The notes under the pieces are model-generated. The model searched no databases, was not told the origin of the DNA, and saw only the letters and a program-made list of their open reading frames with translations. From contig CP136065.1 in assembly GCA_032622095.1 (NCBI GenBank), forward strand, positions 156,683,577 to 156,747,576: a stretch of DNA of 64,000 nucleotides, read 5' to 3'. Position numbers and translations under genes: made by a program. This document shows, piece after piece, positions 34,473 through 46,738 of the stretch. Source of the stretch: Siphonodentalium dalli (Eukaryota; Mollusca; Scaphopoda; Gadilida; Siphonodentaliidae). The stretch's first letter is position 1; each line of letters begins with the position of its first letter.

Positions 34473-36476
34473 TTATAATACGATGACCTCCAAAACGTTC
34501 GAGTGTCCATCCCAGCACTCAGCCATGCCATCACACGATGCTATCACAAATTTGCTGAGTGCCGAATTGAATCTAATTTCCAGTTCGTGTTCATGGTCCA
34601 AAGATTTACTGGTGTAGGCTTTCACGGTTGTCGAGTCCGTAACTTTAGCCAGGTCTGCAGTCAATACGTATATTTCGTGATGGTGGTTTCCGGGAGGGGA
34701 CTGCGTTGTCGTGGCAACCCTAAGATGTGTCGTCCCGATCGTGGTGTCCTTGCCAATCACCATGTTGAGTTGTTCGTGCAACAGCGAATTATATGTGTTC
34801 AGATTCATAACTATTTCTTTGAGAGCATCGACTTCTTTCCAAACAGCGCCACCTTCCGCATGAATAGGCATTATGGGATACCTTGTCCTGACGACGCCGA
34901 CATTTTGTATCTCCGGTAAAAGAATCCTAGTTCCTGATGCAACTACAGTACGCATTACACCGTCCTTGTCCAAAACACCGGCAGCTCCCTTGGTCGTATC
35001 CGCAGGATCGACACCTACTTCTGAACCCTGAAAAAATTCGGCGGGAGTCTGATAGAACAGTTTACTGTGTGTTCCATCCCACGCTTTGTTTTCTACTAGT
35101 TCCCCGTTTCGTCCATCTGCCTCGACGGTTTTGGCAATATCAGACTTGGCGTCGCCCTTGTATATGATGTTGTGTGGATTCCAACGTAAGAGTGGCGTCA
35201 TGAAGACAATCTCTAAAGGGATAGCATAAGAAACTCTACTAGTGTATTCATTACATACAGATTTTCTATTAACCTTTTTGCAGTCTGTAAGTGACACCGG
35301 CGCCACTTTCGGTTGAGTGTTCAGTGCCACGTATAAATATTCATCGGAGTAGCTTCTGTGCCTAGTCTTTACGCCCATTGCTCCTGCATATTTTGCTCTA
35401 AATAGTCTATGGTAATGCCCGGCATTAAGTCGGCTCGTTTTACCGACGCGGAAAGCGTCGATGCCGAACGCCGTTTCTTTAATCGACCCTGACGCGTAGT
35501 TGTCCATTCCAGGTATCCCATACATGATGTCATCAAGGAATCCAGACTGGTAAGCGCTCTCCTCTTCATACTTTTTATTAGGCCCATTCATTCTGTACCT
35601 CGCTGCTCTAGTTAGAGTAAACTCTTCCATTGTTAGCTGCTTAGAAAGTCTTGCGGCTAAGTCATCAACCGGTTTGAGCCTGTTCAACCAGAGATTCCTC
35701 TTCATCGGATGACAAAGGACTCGATAGTTCCATTGGGCATAATGTGGGGTGCCGTCTGTTACGTTGATTATGGTGGTAGGTAAAAACGCGTAGTTCTCAT
35801 TTACGTCCTTGAGACCAGTCATCGAAGTGAAACGTATCTTCTCTTGAAGGTCAAACCAACTGTTGGCATCCAAATGATGTCGGTCAGAGTCGAAAGGTTC
35901 ATCCAGCGACTCGGTTTCTGTCGTCCAAACTCCTTCCAGGTAGCAAAGCACGGGTTTGAAGTACGGCTTAAAGTCACGAATTGTTGGTCTTTGAAGGTTG
36001 AATGCCCGGAAATATTCACGCATTTCTGCTATCTGCTCTGCTACGGTTGTTTTTTCAAGAACACTAGGAGGGACATCCGGATACTCGATGTCTTCAACGG
36101 CATGGTACTCGGTGCTGGTCGTCGATGGCTTTCGAAGACCGTAATCGTTGTGGCGGGTTCGAAACTCAACTCCGTTCAAGACACCAACGAACTCGCCCAT
36201 ACCCAGAGTTCTGATATTATTGGCGTGGTCGTGTATGGAACACACCGAGTTAAGTGTGTGGGATTCGTAATAATAAGGCCTCGTCCCTCCTTTGTTGTGT
36301 CTGATCTGCTTTATTCCTGAACTTCCGTCAGATCGAATTCTTTCTTCCACAAACAGCTGTTGTAACATGACCTGTCTTGCGAGATTGTTCACGACATTTT
36401 CCAATTCAGTGATACGAGAGTCATCTTGAGCGTACGATGTTGTAAGCAGCAGCACAAAGACTGCTGTGGATATCAT
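34473..36476 (-). CDS. Secreted protein, intact paralogue (copy 2), family unknown
   Basis: 667 codons in one exon. Residues 1-16 are a signal peptide ('VFVLLLTTSYA'), then 'ITELENVVNNLARQV' and 'LQQLFVEERI', a short amphipathic segment that could form a coiled coil and oligomerise. The body has no motif I can name; notable segments are 'YFKPVLCYLEGVWTT', 'HYAQWNYRVLCHP', 'VSYAIPLEIVFMTPL' and 'ASGTRILLPEI'. The tail is unusual: HHHE at 598-601, DHEHE at 627-631 and Cys 648 and 654, a possible metal-binding module. Expected to be secreted, since no membrane span follows the signal. Start choice is firm: the signal begins at this ATG and copy 1 agrees. A splice acceptor abuts the ATG, implying a 5' non-coding exon. 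I do not recognise the family. Confidence 0.9.
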   Translation of the reverse strand: MISTAVFVLLLTTSYAQDDSRITELENVVNNLARQVMLQQLFVEERIRSDGSSGIKQIRHNKGGTRPYYYESHTLNSVCSIHDHANNIRTLGMGEFVGVLNGVEFRTRHNDYGLRKPSTTSTEYHAVEDIEYPDVPPSVLEKTTVAEQIAEMREYFRAFNLQRPTIRDFKPYFKPVLCYLEGVWTTETESLDEPFDSDRHHLDANSWFDLQEKIRFTSMTGLKDVNENYAFLPTTIINVTDGTPHYAQWNYRVLCHPMKRNLWLNRLKPVDDLAARLSKQLTMEEFTLTRAARYRMNGPNKKYEEESAYQSGFLDDIMYGIPGMDNYASGSIKETAFGIDAFRVGKTSRLNAGHYHRLFRAKYAGAMGVKTRHRSYSDEYLYVALNTQPKVAPVSLTDCKKVNRKSVCNEYTSRVSYAIPLEIVFMTPLLRWNPHNIIYKGDAKSDIAKTVEADGRNGELVENKAWDGTHSKLFYQTPAEFFQGSEVGVDPADTTKGAAGVLDKDGVMRTVVASGTRILLPEIQNVGVVRTRYPIMPIHAEGGAVWKEVDALKEIVMNLNTYNSLLHEQLNMVIGKDTTIGTTHLRVATTTQSPPGNHHHEIYVLTADLAKVTDSTTVKAYTSKSLDHEHELEIRFNSALSKFVIASCDGMAECWDGHSNVLEVIVL

Positions 36477-36487
36477 CTGGAAAAAAA
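36477..36487 (-). promoter_or_regulatory. Splice acceptor directly before the ATG of copy 2
   Basis: The minus strand reads a T-run then CCAG directly before ATG, matching copy 1. Confidence 0.65.
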
Positions 36488-36660
36488 CGATTTTATTAGT
36501 AGGGACAAAGCTGGAACACGGTAATTCAAAAGATTACAAATTGAAATGATTTCAATCAGGCCGCTGTTAATGCATACGTGTGAGATTAAGTACTAGATCC
36601 ACGTGTTCTGAAATCATAAACACATATCGGACATCAGGCCAAAGTAAAAAATAACTATTA

Positions 36661-36743
36661 GACATGTTTCAAACTAGCGATGGCATTCCGAGAATAGACG
36701 CTGATTATTTATGGACAAGTGTTCTACGTTCTCTGTGTAAACG
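36661..36743 (-). promoter_or_regulatory. Conserved 5' block of copy 2 (candidate promoter/5' exon)
   Basis: Aligns with 3420-3502. It contains CCATAAATAATC (TATA-like) followed by TCTATTCTCGGAATG (initiator-like) on the minus strand. Confidence 0.4.
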
Positions 36744-37269
36744 ATTGTGAAATGTTTCCAATAAGATATCATGTTTCTTTTTCAACCTGTGATCACTTGC
36801 TTCCTAAACGTATCTGTGTGCATTATATAGTGGTTGCGAATGAAATGTAAAGATAGTTCTAAAGCGCCAACTAATTTATTCCAGATCAAGCACTCTTGTG
36901 GCTGGTACATTTAATGTGTGTAAATTACTTATCTCACATTAAGGTGACACTGAGCCATGTATGTGTCATTTGATTTAGATTTTATTCCATAGTTGGTATG
37001 AAAGTATAAGCGGGTATTAAACTGCAAAGGGAATACATGCCTTTTAGGTGGGGTAATGCGAAATAACATATGTGAAACAACTATCATCAACAAGAACATC
37101 CAAAATTAGATAGACTTTCTTATTTTCATAATTAACAAGTGCACCGCCCGAAGTATCCCCCGCCAATGTGGCTTTCCGTTGAGGTTTATTCATTCCGGAA
37201 AAACTAAAATCACAACAAATTGACAAACTAAGGTTGATAACTCAGACAAAATGAAAATGCAAATAAAGT

Positions 37270-37960
37270 CAATGGGAAGTGTTTTGAAAGCATTTGTGGT
37301 GGCAAACATCAATACCAAACTTCATTCAGATACGATAACATATGCCTGAGATATCTGCGCGAACGGACAAAAAGAAATCATTTCGATAAACAAAGAAGGA
37401 TAACACTAAAACGGAAAACGTGAACAACTTCATTTACCGCCCCATTTGAAAGCAGTCATGGTGGTGAACCTTCAAATAAAATTCCATTTAAATCCTATAA
37501 CCATTAGTTGAGATGTATGCACGGTCGGGCAAAGACCCACATTTCCAGATAAACAAGATGGTTGCTGGTGGCCATGTTTTAAAACAAATTTGTGGGGAAA
37601 CATTGACAGCTCCCATCTAGAGGATACCCCAAAGCTCCGAATGAAGTTTGGTTACGATTGGATGAGGGATGTGGCCTTTAGGTTGTGCCGAAGGATTCAG
37701 TCATGTAACTTGGAGTAAAATCCATTTTCACACTAAGGCCCATTACTCAATAAAGGCCGCAACTCTGGAAAAATTCAATGGATGAACCCATCTGTTTGTA
37801 AATTCTCTTTTCCCCACGTTGCTTTGTCAACATACCGAAGTTCATTAAAATCAGACTGACGATTACCAAGATATAGAACTACAAAGTTGTTACGGTGGGC
37901 GGACTCACGGACGTAATCGCGGACGGACGGACGGAGCCCAAACTTTGTTTGTGGGTGATA
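37270..37960. repeat. Dispersed lophotrochozoan-type repeat, diverged
   Basis: Phrases such as 'gaagtttggttacgattgga', 'ccgcaactctggaaaa' and a terminal 'gacggacggacggag' resemble the family at 41560-42250. A short piece also lies near 3250-3335. No coding content. Confidence 0.5.
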
Positions 37961-38613
37961 ATAACTATCTAATAATGTGATTTCGCATGTCAAAACCATT
38001 GTTATGTAAACATGCAGTGGAATTACCGATACAAGGCCAATTAGTCCAATAAGATACATATTTTAATCTAAACATGACATTGCAAAGGTCAAATAATTGA
38101 AAACTATTCTGGAAATCTTATTCATATTAAAATATTTAAACTTACTGCACGTTTAACGATGTTTGTTAACAAAGCACAATTTTATGTACATAAGAACGGT
38201 TTCAATTTTTGTTGTCAATTCTTTATTCTCATGACCTATTTATAATACATATATATAGGTATCGAGATATTATTCAACACGCTGTATTTCGCTGTAACTA
38301 TCAGTAATGAATATAAGAACAAATCTATGTACCCATGATCTTCTTATTGTAAACAATATTTCAGTCTCAATAACAAGTTTGTACATACATCGATAACATG
38401 ATATACAAAAATGTTATCACGTGTTTCCGAGCTTATATATGAGATAATAAGGGATCTGACAGAATACTTTGTAAGCTTATAGTTGTCATTTCCCCATCGT
38501 ATATGCATATGGTGATTACTGGTTTACCATTGTTATCTACACGTAACTGCGTTATATTTTGACTGCCAAGTATTAATGGATATCAGTGCTTATAACCTCC
38601 CTAACCGATTCGT
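37961..38613. other. Intergenic, no gene seen
   Basis: AT-rich, nothing supported. Confidence 0.5.
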
Positions 38614-39058
38614 TTAAACGTACTCAATCCGAAATAACGCTCGGAAATTACTATTTCCTTGGCTTCGGGGGTAAAAAATATTTGATTCGAGTCGAGGAAC
38701 CCACCCATCACAGCTCAGAGTGATCAGATATCGATGTTTGAAATCTACTATTTTAATTTTAGGTGGCCCATTAGATAGTCAACGAGAAGAATTTCATTGA
38801 TCAAATTGCGGGTAAAGATGGATAACTCTAAAATCACGTGGCTTTTTGTGTCAGATATTTGACAAACCGGAAAAATTTCGTTGAACAAAATGTTGATAAA
38901 TAACAGGTTTTGTGCAATTTTACACTATAGTTGATTGTGGTTTTCATTATTTTTGGGCAACTATTAGATTCTGATAACTGAAGCGGCATTTCAAAAAAAA
39001 TTGTTGTTGTTGGAATGTGATGATATGGGGACCCTCTGATCGGATTGAGTATCTTTAA
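38614..39058. mobile_element. TTAA MITE family A, copy 2
   Basis: TTAA at both ends, ACGTACTCAATCCG and CGGATTGAGTATCT as TIRs; colinear with 17086-17533. It abuts the LINE relic that follows. Confidence 0.9.
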
Positions 39059-39069
39059 GATGACAAGAG

Positions 39070-41130
39070 TTGCCATATAGTTAATATACTTTTTATCTCA
39101 ATTTGTCGCGAATCTTTTTGTTTGTAGAATATATTTCTGTACTCTTGATAAGATATCAATGTGTTGATCTATTGGTAGTGAATTCGGTCCTTTAATAAGA
39201 TCATTTATATGTGGTCTGTTGCGATGACCTTGAAATCATAACGCTCGTTCATTCGTGAACTTTCGACAATAAAAGAAGAAGTGTTCTTGAGTCTGTCAGA
39301 CCACAAAAACTACAATGGGAATTGTTATGCATGTGATTTCGCTGCATGTAATTATTCAATTTACTGCATTCGGAGCGTATTCGGCAAAGGATTATTCAGG
39401 AACTGTTTAAATTCGAAAATCGTTTCACACATTTTTGCTTCTTATGATAATTCATTCAAGTTCCAAAGTTGCATAGCATGATGTTTGAATGATTTTTGTA
39501 TAGAGGTAGAAACGTTATCGTGTCTGAATGGGTATCCACTTGAAGTTGTTGAATACTTTGGGACATAGTTATATAAATATGGTGGGGTTGACTTTCTCGT
39601 CATTTTATAGAATTGAGCAAGTTTTGATTTCTCTCGCCTTTTCGATAGTTGCTGCTATACAATTTCTTCCAATAAGTTATCATCTACCACAACTCCTAGT
39701 AGCCCCAGTTATTATACGTGCTGCTTCATATTGTATATCTTCTAATAATTTTGATTCTTCAGCCGTTCAAATGTCTCACACAGAGGAAGCATATTCCATA
39801 CACATAGAAAAATTCGTTCTAATGATCTCCTATCGATGATATATTTATATCACATGAATCCCCTACAATATCATTGAAAATCCATTAGATATTTTCTTAT
39901 CTCTCTTATTTGCTACATATATACATTATTCAAAGATTTTAGAGAGGCAACTCAGAAGGGACACATGGCGATGGTTTGACGTTATACACATGCATGGGTC
40001 ATCTTGTTTTTAAAGATTGGACATAGATTTATAAGTGTATGGAGCCCCGGGGGTGACATCAGATTGTTTTTTTATAAAGTCATGGCCACGAGAATAAAGT
40101 CGTGATCACGGGAATATGAAGTCGTGGCCACGAGAATATGAAGTCGTGGCCACGAGATGAAAGTCGTGGCCACGAGAATAAAGTCGCGGCCAGGAGAATA
40201 AAATCGTGCCCACGAGAACAAAGATACATAGATTTACAAGTGTATGGAGCCCCGGAGGTGACATCAGATTGTTTGTTATAAAGTCGTTGCCACGAGACAA
40301 AAGTCGTGACCACGAGAATATGAAGTCGTGGCCACGAGAAGAAAGTCGTGGCCATGAGAATAAAGTCGTGGCTACGAGAATATGAAGTAGTGGCCACGAG
40401 AATAAAGTAATCGTGGAAAATATTAAAAATAACTCTTAATGGGGTAGTTAAAGAAGAGGCACAGTTTTTCAATATTTTTTGGGCTTACTATTTGCCATCA
40501 TAACCGGAGGCTTTGTCGGCTTAATTGACCGTAGTCATTTTTGAACGAGATCGTCGTAAATTTCTGTCACAGTTCGCATTCAGTTATCTTATCAAAGAGA
40601 GGTAATCCTATATCTTTATCCGTTTGGCAGTGGTGATATTCAAGAAAATAATGTGCCAAAGGTGTCGGCTTTTTGTAAGTTGTCATTTAGCACTTCATCG
40701 TTAAATATGAGTGCTGGTATAGGCTTCGGCTCCGGTTTCAATAATGTATTCAATGTTTTCTACCAAAGTGAGGACTTATTGAAGTAACTTCCCCATATAC
40801 TCTGGGTTTTGGCGCAATAAGATTGTTTGGCCCGCCCGAAATAACATATTTTTTTATGATATATATATCCCCCACAAGATTCCTAAGAACCTTTACGTGT
40901 GGCTGCCTTGCATAATGGTTTCCTCTGTCTTATATCATACGACATATTTCGTTATTCCTTGCTTTGGTATGTACATTGCAATGTTATTTAGTTTATATTA
41001 TTTTCAATATATTCCCTAGTTCCGTAGTTCGGTGTATGAGATATCAGATAGTTCCCTTTCGTAATTCAAATTTTCTAATTCGGCATTCATTGCATTATAA
41101 TATGCCCTTAATTGAATAGTCCCACACCTT
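39070..41130 (-). pseudogene. LINE relic (linker and C-terminus), RT core lost
   Basis: On the minus strand, near 41100: 'KRKVWDYS' and 'YNAMNAEL'; near 40740: 'KTLNTLLKPEPKPIPAL' and 'NLQKADTFGTLFS', both typical of the linker before RT. Near 39800-39550: 'LLEDIQYEAARIITGATR', 'KMTRKSTPPYLYNYVPKY' and 'SIQKSFKHHAMQLWNL', typical of the C-terminus, then 'EHFFFYCRKFTNER' in a zinc-knuckle-like end. Frames shift repeatedly. The RT core is absent and a minisatellite region (40026-40450) lies in its place. Confidence 0.75.
40026..40450. repeat. Minisatellite (tcgtggccacgag) and 205-bp duplication
   Basis: About a dozen variants of 'aagtcgtggccacgagaata', unit near 20 bp. The block starting 'agatttataagtgtatggag' (40026) recurs at 40231, so the array was itself duplicated. 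Antisense ORFs here are repeat products. Confidence 0.85.
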
Positions 41131-41559
41131 CCTTTTCATGATTCCACTCGGAATTGTTATGACAATTGGTTCGAACATTTTCACATCTAGTGCACTATAA
41201 TCACATGGGATGACCGATACGGATGCACACTTCTATGGTAACGATCCACACTGGTTATTTGTACAATTCATACTATATACAGGTGGTCCATGTGTCTATG
41301 TAACTTAGTGAACAACCATTCGTTGATTATCGAACACGGGAACTTTTCCAATTTCTTCTGAATAGATTTCGCTATATAGTATACGACAATGGCGTAAATT
41401 TGTAAAATATCCTATTGATATTATTTTTATTCTTTTTTTTTTCCGAACGAGTTCTCTAAAGTTTGTGACATGCGCAAGAAATTACTACACTAAGGTCAAC
41501 GCCAAGCGTGGACCAATGTCCCCGACTGTATACGCTCAATATTGGTTATATTTAGAGAG

Positions 41560-42250
41560 GAAATTTCTCTCAGTTTAACCCCGGGTCATAACTCTGGCAA
41601 AGGGCCATAACACTGGAAAAAAGTGTGGAAAAAACATGCATTATGAAGGACGGACCAACGAAGGTCTCCACTATATACCCCCAAATCATCAATTCACAAA
41701 TTACCAATGTCAAACAAGGGTCGTAACTCTGGTAAACATTAATGAACAAAACCCGTGGTATGTGGATATCCTTTCACCATGTCAAAGGTCAACGAAACCG
41801 ATAATTAACACCCGAGTTACAAGCTGAAATGTTCTGTCGGCACAAATTCACAAATTTCCAAGTCAAACAAACGCCGTAACTATGGTAAACATTATTAGAC
41901 AAGACCATGCAGTTGTATGTAGATATCCTTTCCCCCAACATGTGCTAGCACCAAGGACAACGAAATGAAATGAGAAAGAAATCCACAGCATAATGTCTGT
42001 TATGGAAGCGTCGACGCGTTTTACACTAAGTCTAGTAAAGGGCCATAACTCTGGAATAAGTGCAGACAAAACCTGCACTATGTGGATATCCTTTCCACAA
42101 TGCTGGTCTACCGGCATACCAACGGACATCCAAATTGGACTATCGATACTTGAGCTGTGTTGTGAAATGTTTGTTACGGAATAGCGGACGGAAGGACGTC
42201 CCGACGGACGGGCGGAGGTCTCCATTGTATACCCCCGAATCCTCATAAAA
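41560..42250. repeat. Dispersed repeat with 'ccataactctgg' units
   Basis: Diverged direct units with 'gccataactctggaa', 'gtggatatcctttc' and a terminal 'gacggacgggcggag' followed by 'ataccccc'. The style is familiar from mollusc and other lophotrochozoan genomes. Short ORFs on both strands are not genes. Confidence 0.6.
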
Positions 42251-43140
42251 GGTCGCTGACCAAAATGTCACCCGACAGGTTTGAAGGATTTATGATTGAC
42301 AGGGCGATAAATCAGACATAAAAAGCATAAAATGTGAATTTTGGATTGTTTCAAATTGCATATTTCTATATTTAAAAATTAAGATGTAGGTTTCTATGTC
42401 GAAAAATGGAAATAACTCCGTCAAAATCACTCCGACTGAACTCAAAATAGCAGGTGCGCAGGTTACCATGTTGGTTAACATATGTGCCAAGTGTTTAAAA
42501 AATTGACGGGAAAATGACGGAATACAGGCTCGGACAATAGAAGCGTCCCAGGAAGTACGATTCTATATATGTCAAAAAAATTATAATAGAATCTGGTATG
42601 TTTATGCATAATATGTTAAGACAAATCATTTCTCAATCTCTTCCTGCAATCAGGGTTGGCGCTGGACGAACATTTTTTCTTGCCAAAATTTTTGCCAAAT
42701 GAAATTATTTTTTGCCAAATCAAATTATATTTTGCCAAATTAAAAAATTATTCGCAAGATCTAATTGCGCATATAATTGGGGAAATTATCGTGTTTTTAT
42801 CTTTGTTATATAATGTAAAAACTTGCCACATGCACATGTAAACTACGTTTAATGTTGCTATATACAGTAATCAATCATACATATTATTTCGCCTTGTAAT
42901 ACTGCTGAAATCAAAGAGCCACCCATTAATCCGTCGCCATTCACATTCGGCTGATTAACCTATTGTCTTACACTCGCTGGTAATGTAACGCTGACATCAT
43001 AAATACGTGCTATATAATGTCGCCATTAATATGCATTGTTAGAATGAGTACATGCATCCATAATCCAAAACCCACTTGCCAAAACTTTTGCCAAATGAAA
43101 AGATTTTTTGCCATTGGCTAATTTGGCAAGCGGCAGCACG
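42251..43140. repeat. Interspersed TTTTGCCAAAT repeats
   Basis: 'ttttgccaaat' recurs four times at 42660-42740 and again near 43085, bracketing unremarkable AT-rich DNA. Possibly the ends of one element, but terminal repeats were not resolved. Confidence 0.35.
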
Positions 43141-43192
43141 AACCATGCCTGCAATTCTGATGTCCTTATATGACCAGTCGGAAATTAACATT

Positions 43193-43346
43193 AACACTTT
43201 GAATGTATAGGTACCCATGAAATATTGGGATAACGGTGCACACTGCATGGTTATTGGCTATATATCTGCGTGAATCCGTAACAATAACCAGTGTGCATCG
43301 TTACCCCAATATTTCTTGGGTAACTATATATACTTTACAAAGTGTT
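43193..43346. mobile_element. Hairpin MITE
   Basis: Left 'AACACTTTGAATGTATAG' and 'gaaatattgggataacgg' face the complementary right arm ending 'ACAAAGTGTT'. About 154 bp, with a short loop. Confidence 0.75.
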
Positions 43347-43494
43347 GTTCTGAATTTCACACTTGTCGTAAGAACACCATGCAGGGTTGCAAGAAGAGAT
43401 TTAGAAATGATTTGTCTAAACATATTATTCATAAAATAGCGTTATCAAATGGCCTATAGCTTTAGTACTTTTGTGCGATTGTCGCGAAATTGAC

Positions 43495-44060
43495 AGAAAT
43501 CGTTCGGATTTTGAAAGACAGCAGATAATTATTGCGAATAGGGTACTTCGTCAATATGTGTTGTTTATATTCGTTGTCGTTTTTCACTATTTGTTGTTAC
43601 GATTACAGGTTCGTATTTCCAACAAAACTCTCAAATACATGATATAATAATAAGTTCGCGATGGTTACTCAGCTCCTCAATGTGGGAGATGACTCCGAGA
43701 TTATGACCCTAAATTGTGATCATCGTGTGGCCTTAAGTTTTATCTAAAAGTGGCAATCAAATCATTCGTCGTCGTGAAGCACGAGACACTTGCTGAAACA
43801 CGAAGCCTTAAGCTATATGAGCTGATAATAGCATAATTAAGCACGGTACGCTGTCCCTCAATCCTCTTACTGCGATTTTGAACTCGTATAAGTCGTCGAT
43901 TCTGCGAAAAGGTTTTTGGAGCGTCCAAAACAATTACGACAACAAATAGCTATTCGAATAATTATTTGTTGTCGTTCAAAATGCAAAAGGTCTCTATTAT
44001 TAAAATTACATTTGACGAAAATTCATCGCTGCCTTCTTCTGAAGAAATTGGAAAAGTCGC
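43495..44060. repeat. Dispersed repeat Y, copy 1
   Basis: 43670-43790 matches the complement of 49725-49845 ('gggagatgactccgagatta' faces 'taatctcagagtcatctccc'). Both regions have 'ctattcg' and 'cgacaacaaat' ends, and 51580-51810 shares such phrases. No coding content. Confidence 0.6.
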
Positions 44061-44654
44061 GATGTTCAATATATAATTAACATAAGTGCACTAAATTACC
44101 TATTTACATGAACCACATGTGCCACGTTTTCTACAAATAACCCGTGTGAATCGTTACCGTTACCATTGTGCATTCGCATCGGTCATTCCCGTGGTCATCC
44201 CATGTTTTGAAATGGTGTAATAACATTTCCACGGACATAGTCATATTGGACTTATTTTTTCTGAAGTAAGTCCATATTAGCTTATATACCCGTTATACCG
44301 TTGAATGGCGCGGGCCGCAGTGAAAACACATTATAAAGAGCGTGTTCCTCTTAAGTCCTGTCGATGAAAAAAAGTAGATTAAAAATGCCATTATGCCGTG
44401 ATATGAATATGGGCTTATTTCGTATTTAAATAAGCAATATACGGGCTTAATTTAAACGCCGCGTTTTACGTCCTAAACGCGACATTCAAAATAACTCCGT
44501 ATTACGATTATTTTCACGAGAACTTGCTGGGATTTAACATGCCGCGGAAAGACTTATTCAAGTCGTAGAATTTAGAAAATCTGCATGGGTTCCCAACTTT
44601 TTGTTCAGCATGAAACAATAATGATATCGTAGGAAGTATAAATTTATGCATGTT

Positions 44655-44940
44655 CTTTACAGCCATCATTTGAGACATAGCCCTTTATGGATATGTGGTG
44701 CCGAAGAAACAGCAGAACATTTTCATTTTTATTGTCGCAGATTCTCTATTGAACGAAATAGGTGCATCGGAGGGTTAACCAGGTTACATGGAACCTCGAA
44801 CTGTCACTGGAAGAGAATATAGATATTTTTTTCTGAAGGTTCAAAAATTGTTAGTGTTCTCAAATTGAACTTTGTCCAAGTCGCCCTCAGTATAAATAAA
44901 TTAAAATTTCTGCATATACATGAAGCAAGGTGAACGTGTA
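44655..44940 (+). pseudogene. LINE C-terminal fragment
   Basis: Reads 'LRHSPLWICGAEETAEHFHF' then 'YCRRFSIERNR', the Cys/His C-terminal motif of many LINEs, followed by a stop and an AT-rich end ('ataaataaatt'). Plus strand, 5'-truncated. Confidence 0.75.
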
Positions 44941-46738
44941 GAAAACACACATCGAAGTGATCAAATATACCGTATAATTTAGAAAACGTGAAAAATATCT
45001 CATATCTTATATTTCATATCTCATATTTCGGTTCTCGGACATGAAGATCTGGAGTTGCTCGTAATAAGTATATAAGATACATCACTCTTGTCGTTTCGAT
45101 CTTGAAATGTTAATTTCGCTGCGATTATTGGAAACTGGTGGAGTGGGGTCAAGGATCAGGTCACAAACAGGTAGTAACAATTCAGTTCATCTGATGCATG
45201 GACTGTCCAACAGTGAGTCATTATTATAGGTTACTGTTTGACAGTCTATGCCCCAGATGGCTGACAATGATAATAAGATAGAAAAATAATTGAACATGAA
45301 ATCTAAACCAAACTGGGAAAAGAACATTATGAATAAGCATTAAAGACACCACGTCCACATGTGAATGCCAAAGATGGGGATATGGCTAATATAAGCCATA
45401 AATTAAATATAATACCATTTTGTTAATTCATGTGCATGATTTAGAGAAATAAATATGTTTACTCCAATAAAGATCGTTCATTAATTGTTAGTCTATTTCT
45501 GATATGATACAAATAAAGAGCGTGTATCTATTTATGTGCAAAAATTTGAACAGCTAGAAATTTGCCAGGAATATATGAATCAATCCTATAGATCGGTATT
45601 TGAATATTGATTAACCAATACATGTACATTATATCTCCTCACAAGTTACGTAACATCGTTTGGACGTTAAGATGTGCAATTCAACTACACGCAGAGATTC
45701 ATTTTTCACTCACCTTCTTTGCAAGAAAATGCATAGCTAACGTCCATGCATTACTGACTTGTGTTATTTTGTTGGTAGACAAATATCGAGTTCTGATATT
45801 TATGCATACTGTCTTAGGATCTGACCCCATTCAATAAAATCCTGGCGTCGTTCAACTAACTCCGCGCCCACAGGCTATTTTTCTGTCCATTATGCGGTTC
45901 ATTTTGGGTGCAGGGTTGGATGATCGCAATGTTTCAGACAATTCCGTGGATATTAGTTGTTGACTCGAACTTAATTCGTTGCATAAATATGCCACGCCAC
46001 CCAGAGGCTTAATCGTGTCGAATTACAATCAAATTGGCATATATCACCTCAACCAGAAAACTGAAAAGTTCAATATGTACACACCCGTGACAGTACAAAG
46101 GCGCATGATAGGGCCATCCGAAACACCAACGCACCCCCAAATATTCTAATACACAACTCCTAAAAACGACGACTTCGAATAACGACTTTGTTATCGTCCC
46201 GTTTTCCTCTCCTTTGATTGGCTGAAAGTGCGATGCACGATCTACATACGTTACAAGTACGTTTCTGTACTAAGATCTAAAGTTCAAATAGCTATTCTTT
46301 ATTGTATATCAATTGACAATTTCCTTTCGGCTATACATTTCTCCGACTTCACAAGAATACCCTTACGTAGCGTAACAGTCTGTAACAGAAACTGTTGTCG
46401 AATTCGTTTGCACCACTACAACATGTTAGTTTCACATTTGAGCGTTCTCGTTATTAACAATTGACTCGTACTATACGGGGGGGGGGTAAAAAATTAGCAG
46501 GAAGCTATACCGAGTGACAGGATGGTCGAGAGGCAAAAATGCATTTTTTACAACCTCATGTAATTTTTTTTACTGAGGACCTTTTGTGGCCATATTTTAT
46601 ATTTGTAAATGTTTAAAACATATTATAACTGCAAAAACACCATATGTATGTTACTGGGACCTCATATGGGCCTTAGCGGAGATGGCATTAAGCTATATGT
46701 AATAGCATGTAATAGCCCTCATTGAGCATACATGCATT
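44941..46738. other. Intergenic, no gene seen
   Basis: Several short ORFs without recognisable content; a G-run near 46480 like that at 5090. Confidence 0.5.

Noticed and set aside
34503-36320. Plus-strand ORFs of 138 and 158 codons opposite copy 2
   Set aside because: Antisense shadows of the intact 667-codon gene; no independent support.
39281-39839. Plus-strand ORFs at 39281-39481 and 39528-39839
   Set aside because: They are shadows of a minus-strand LINE C-terminal relic with recognisable RT-domain motifs.
40026-40450. A CRISPR-like array
   Set aside because: Units are contiguous, variable and about 20 bp without spacers, in a eukaryotic genome; it is a minisatellite.
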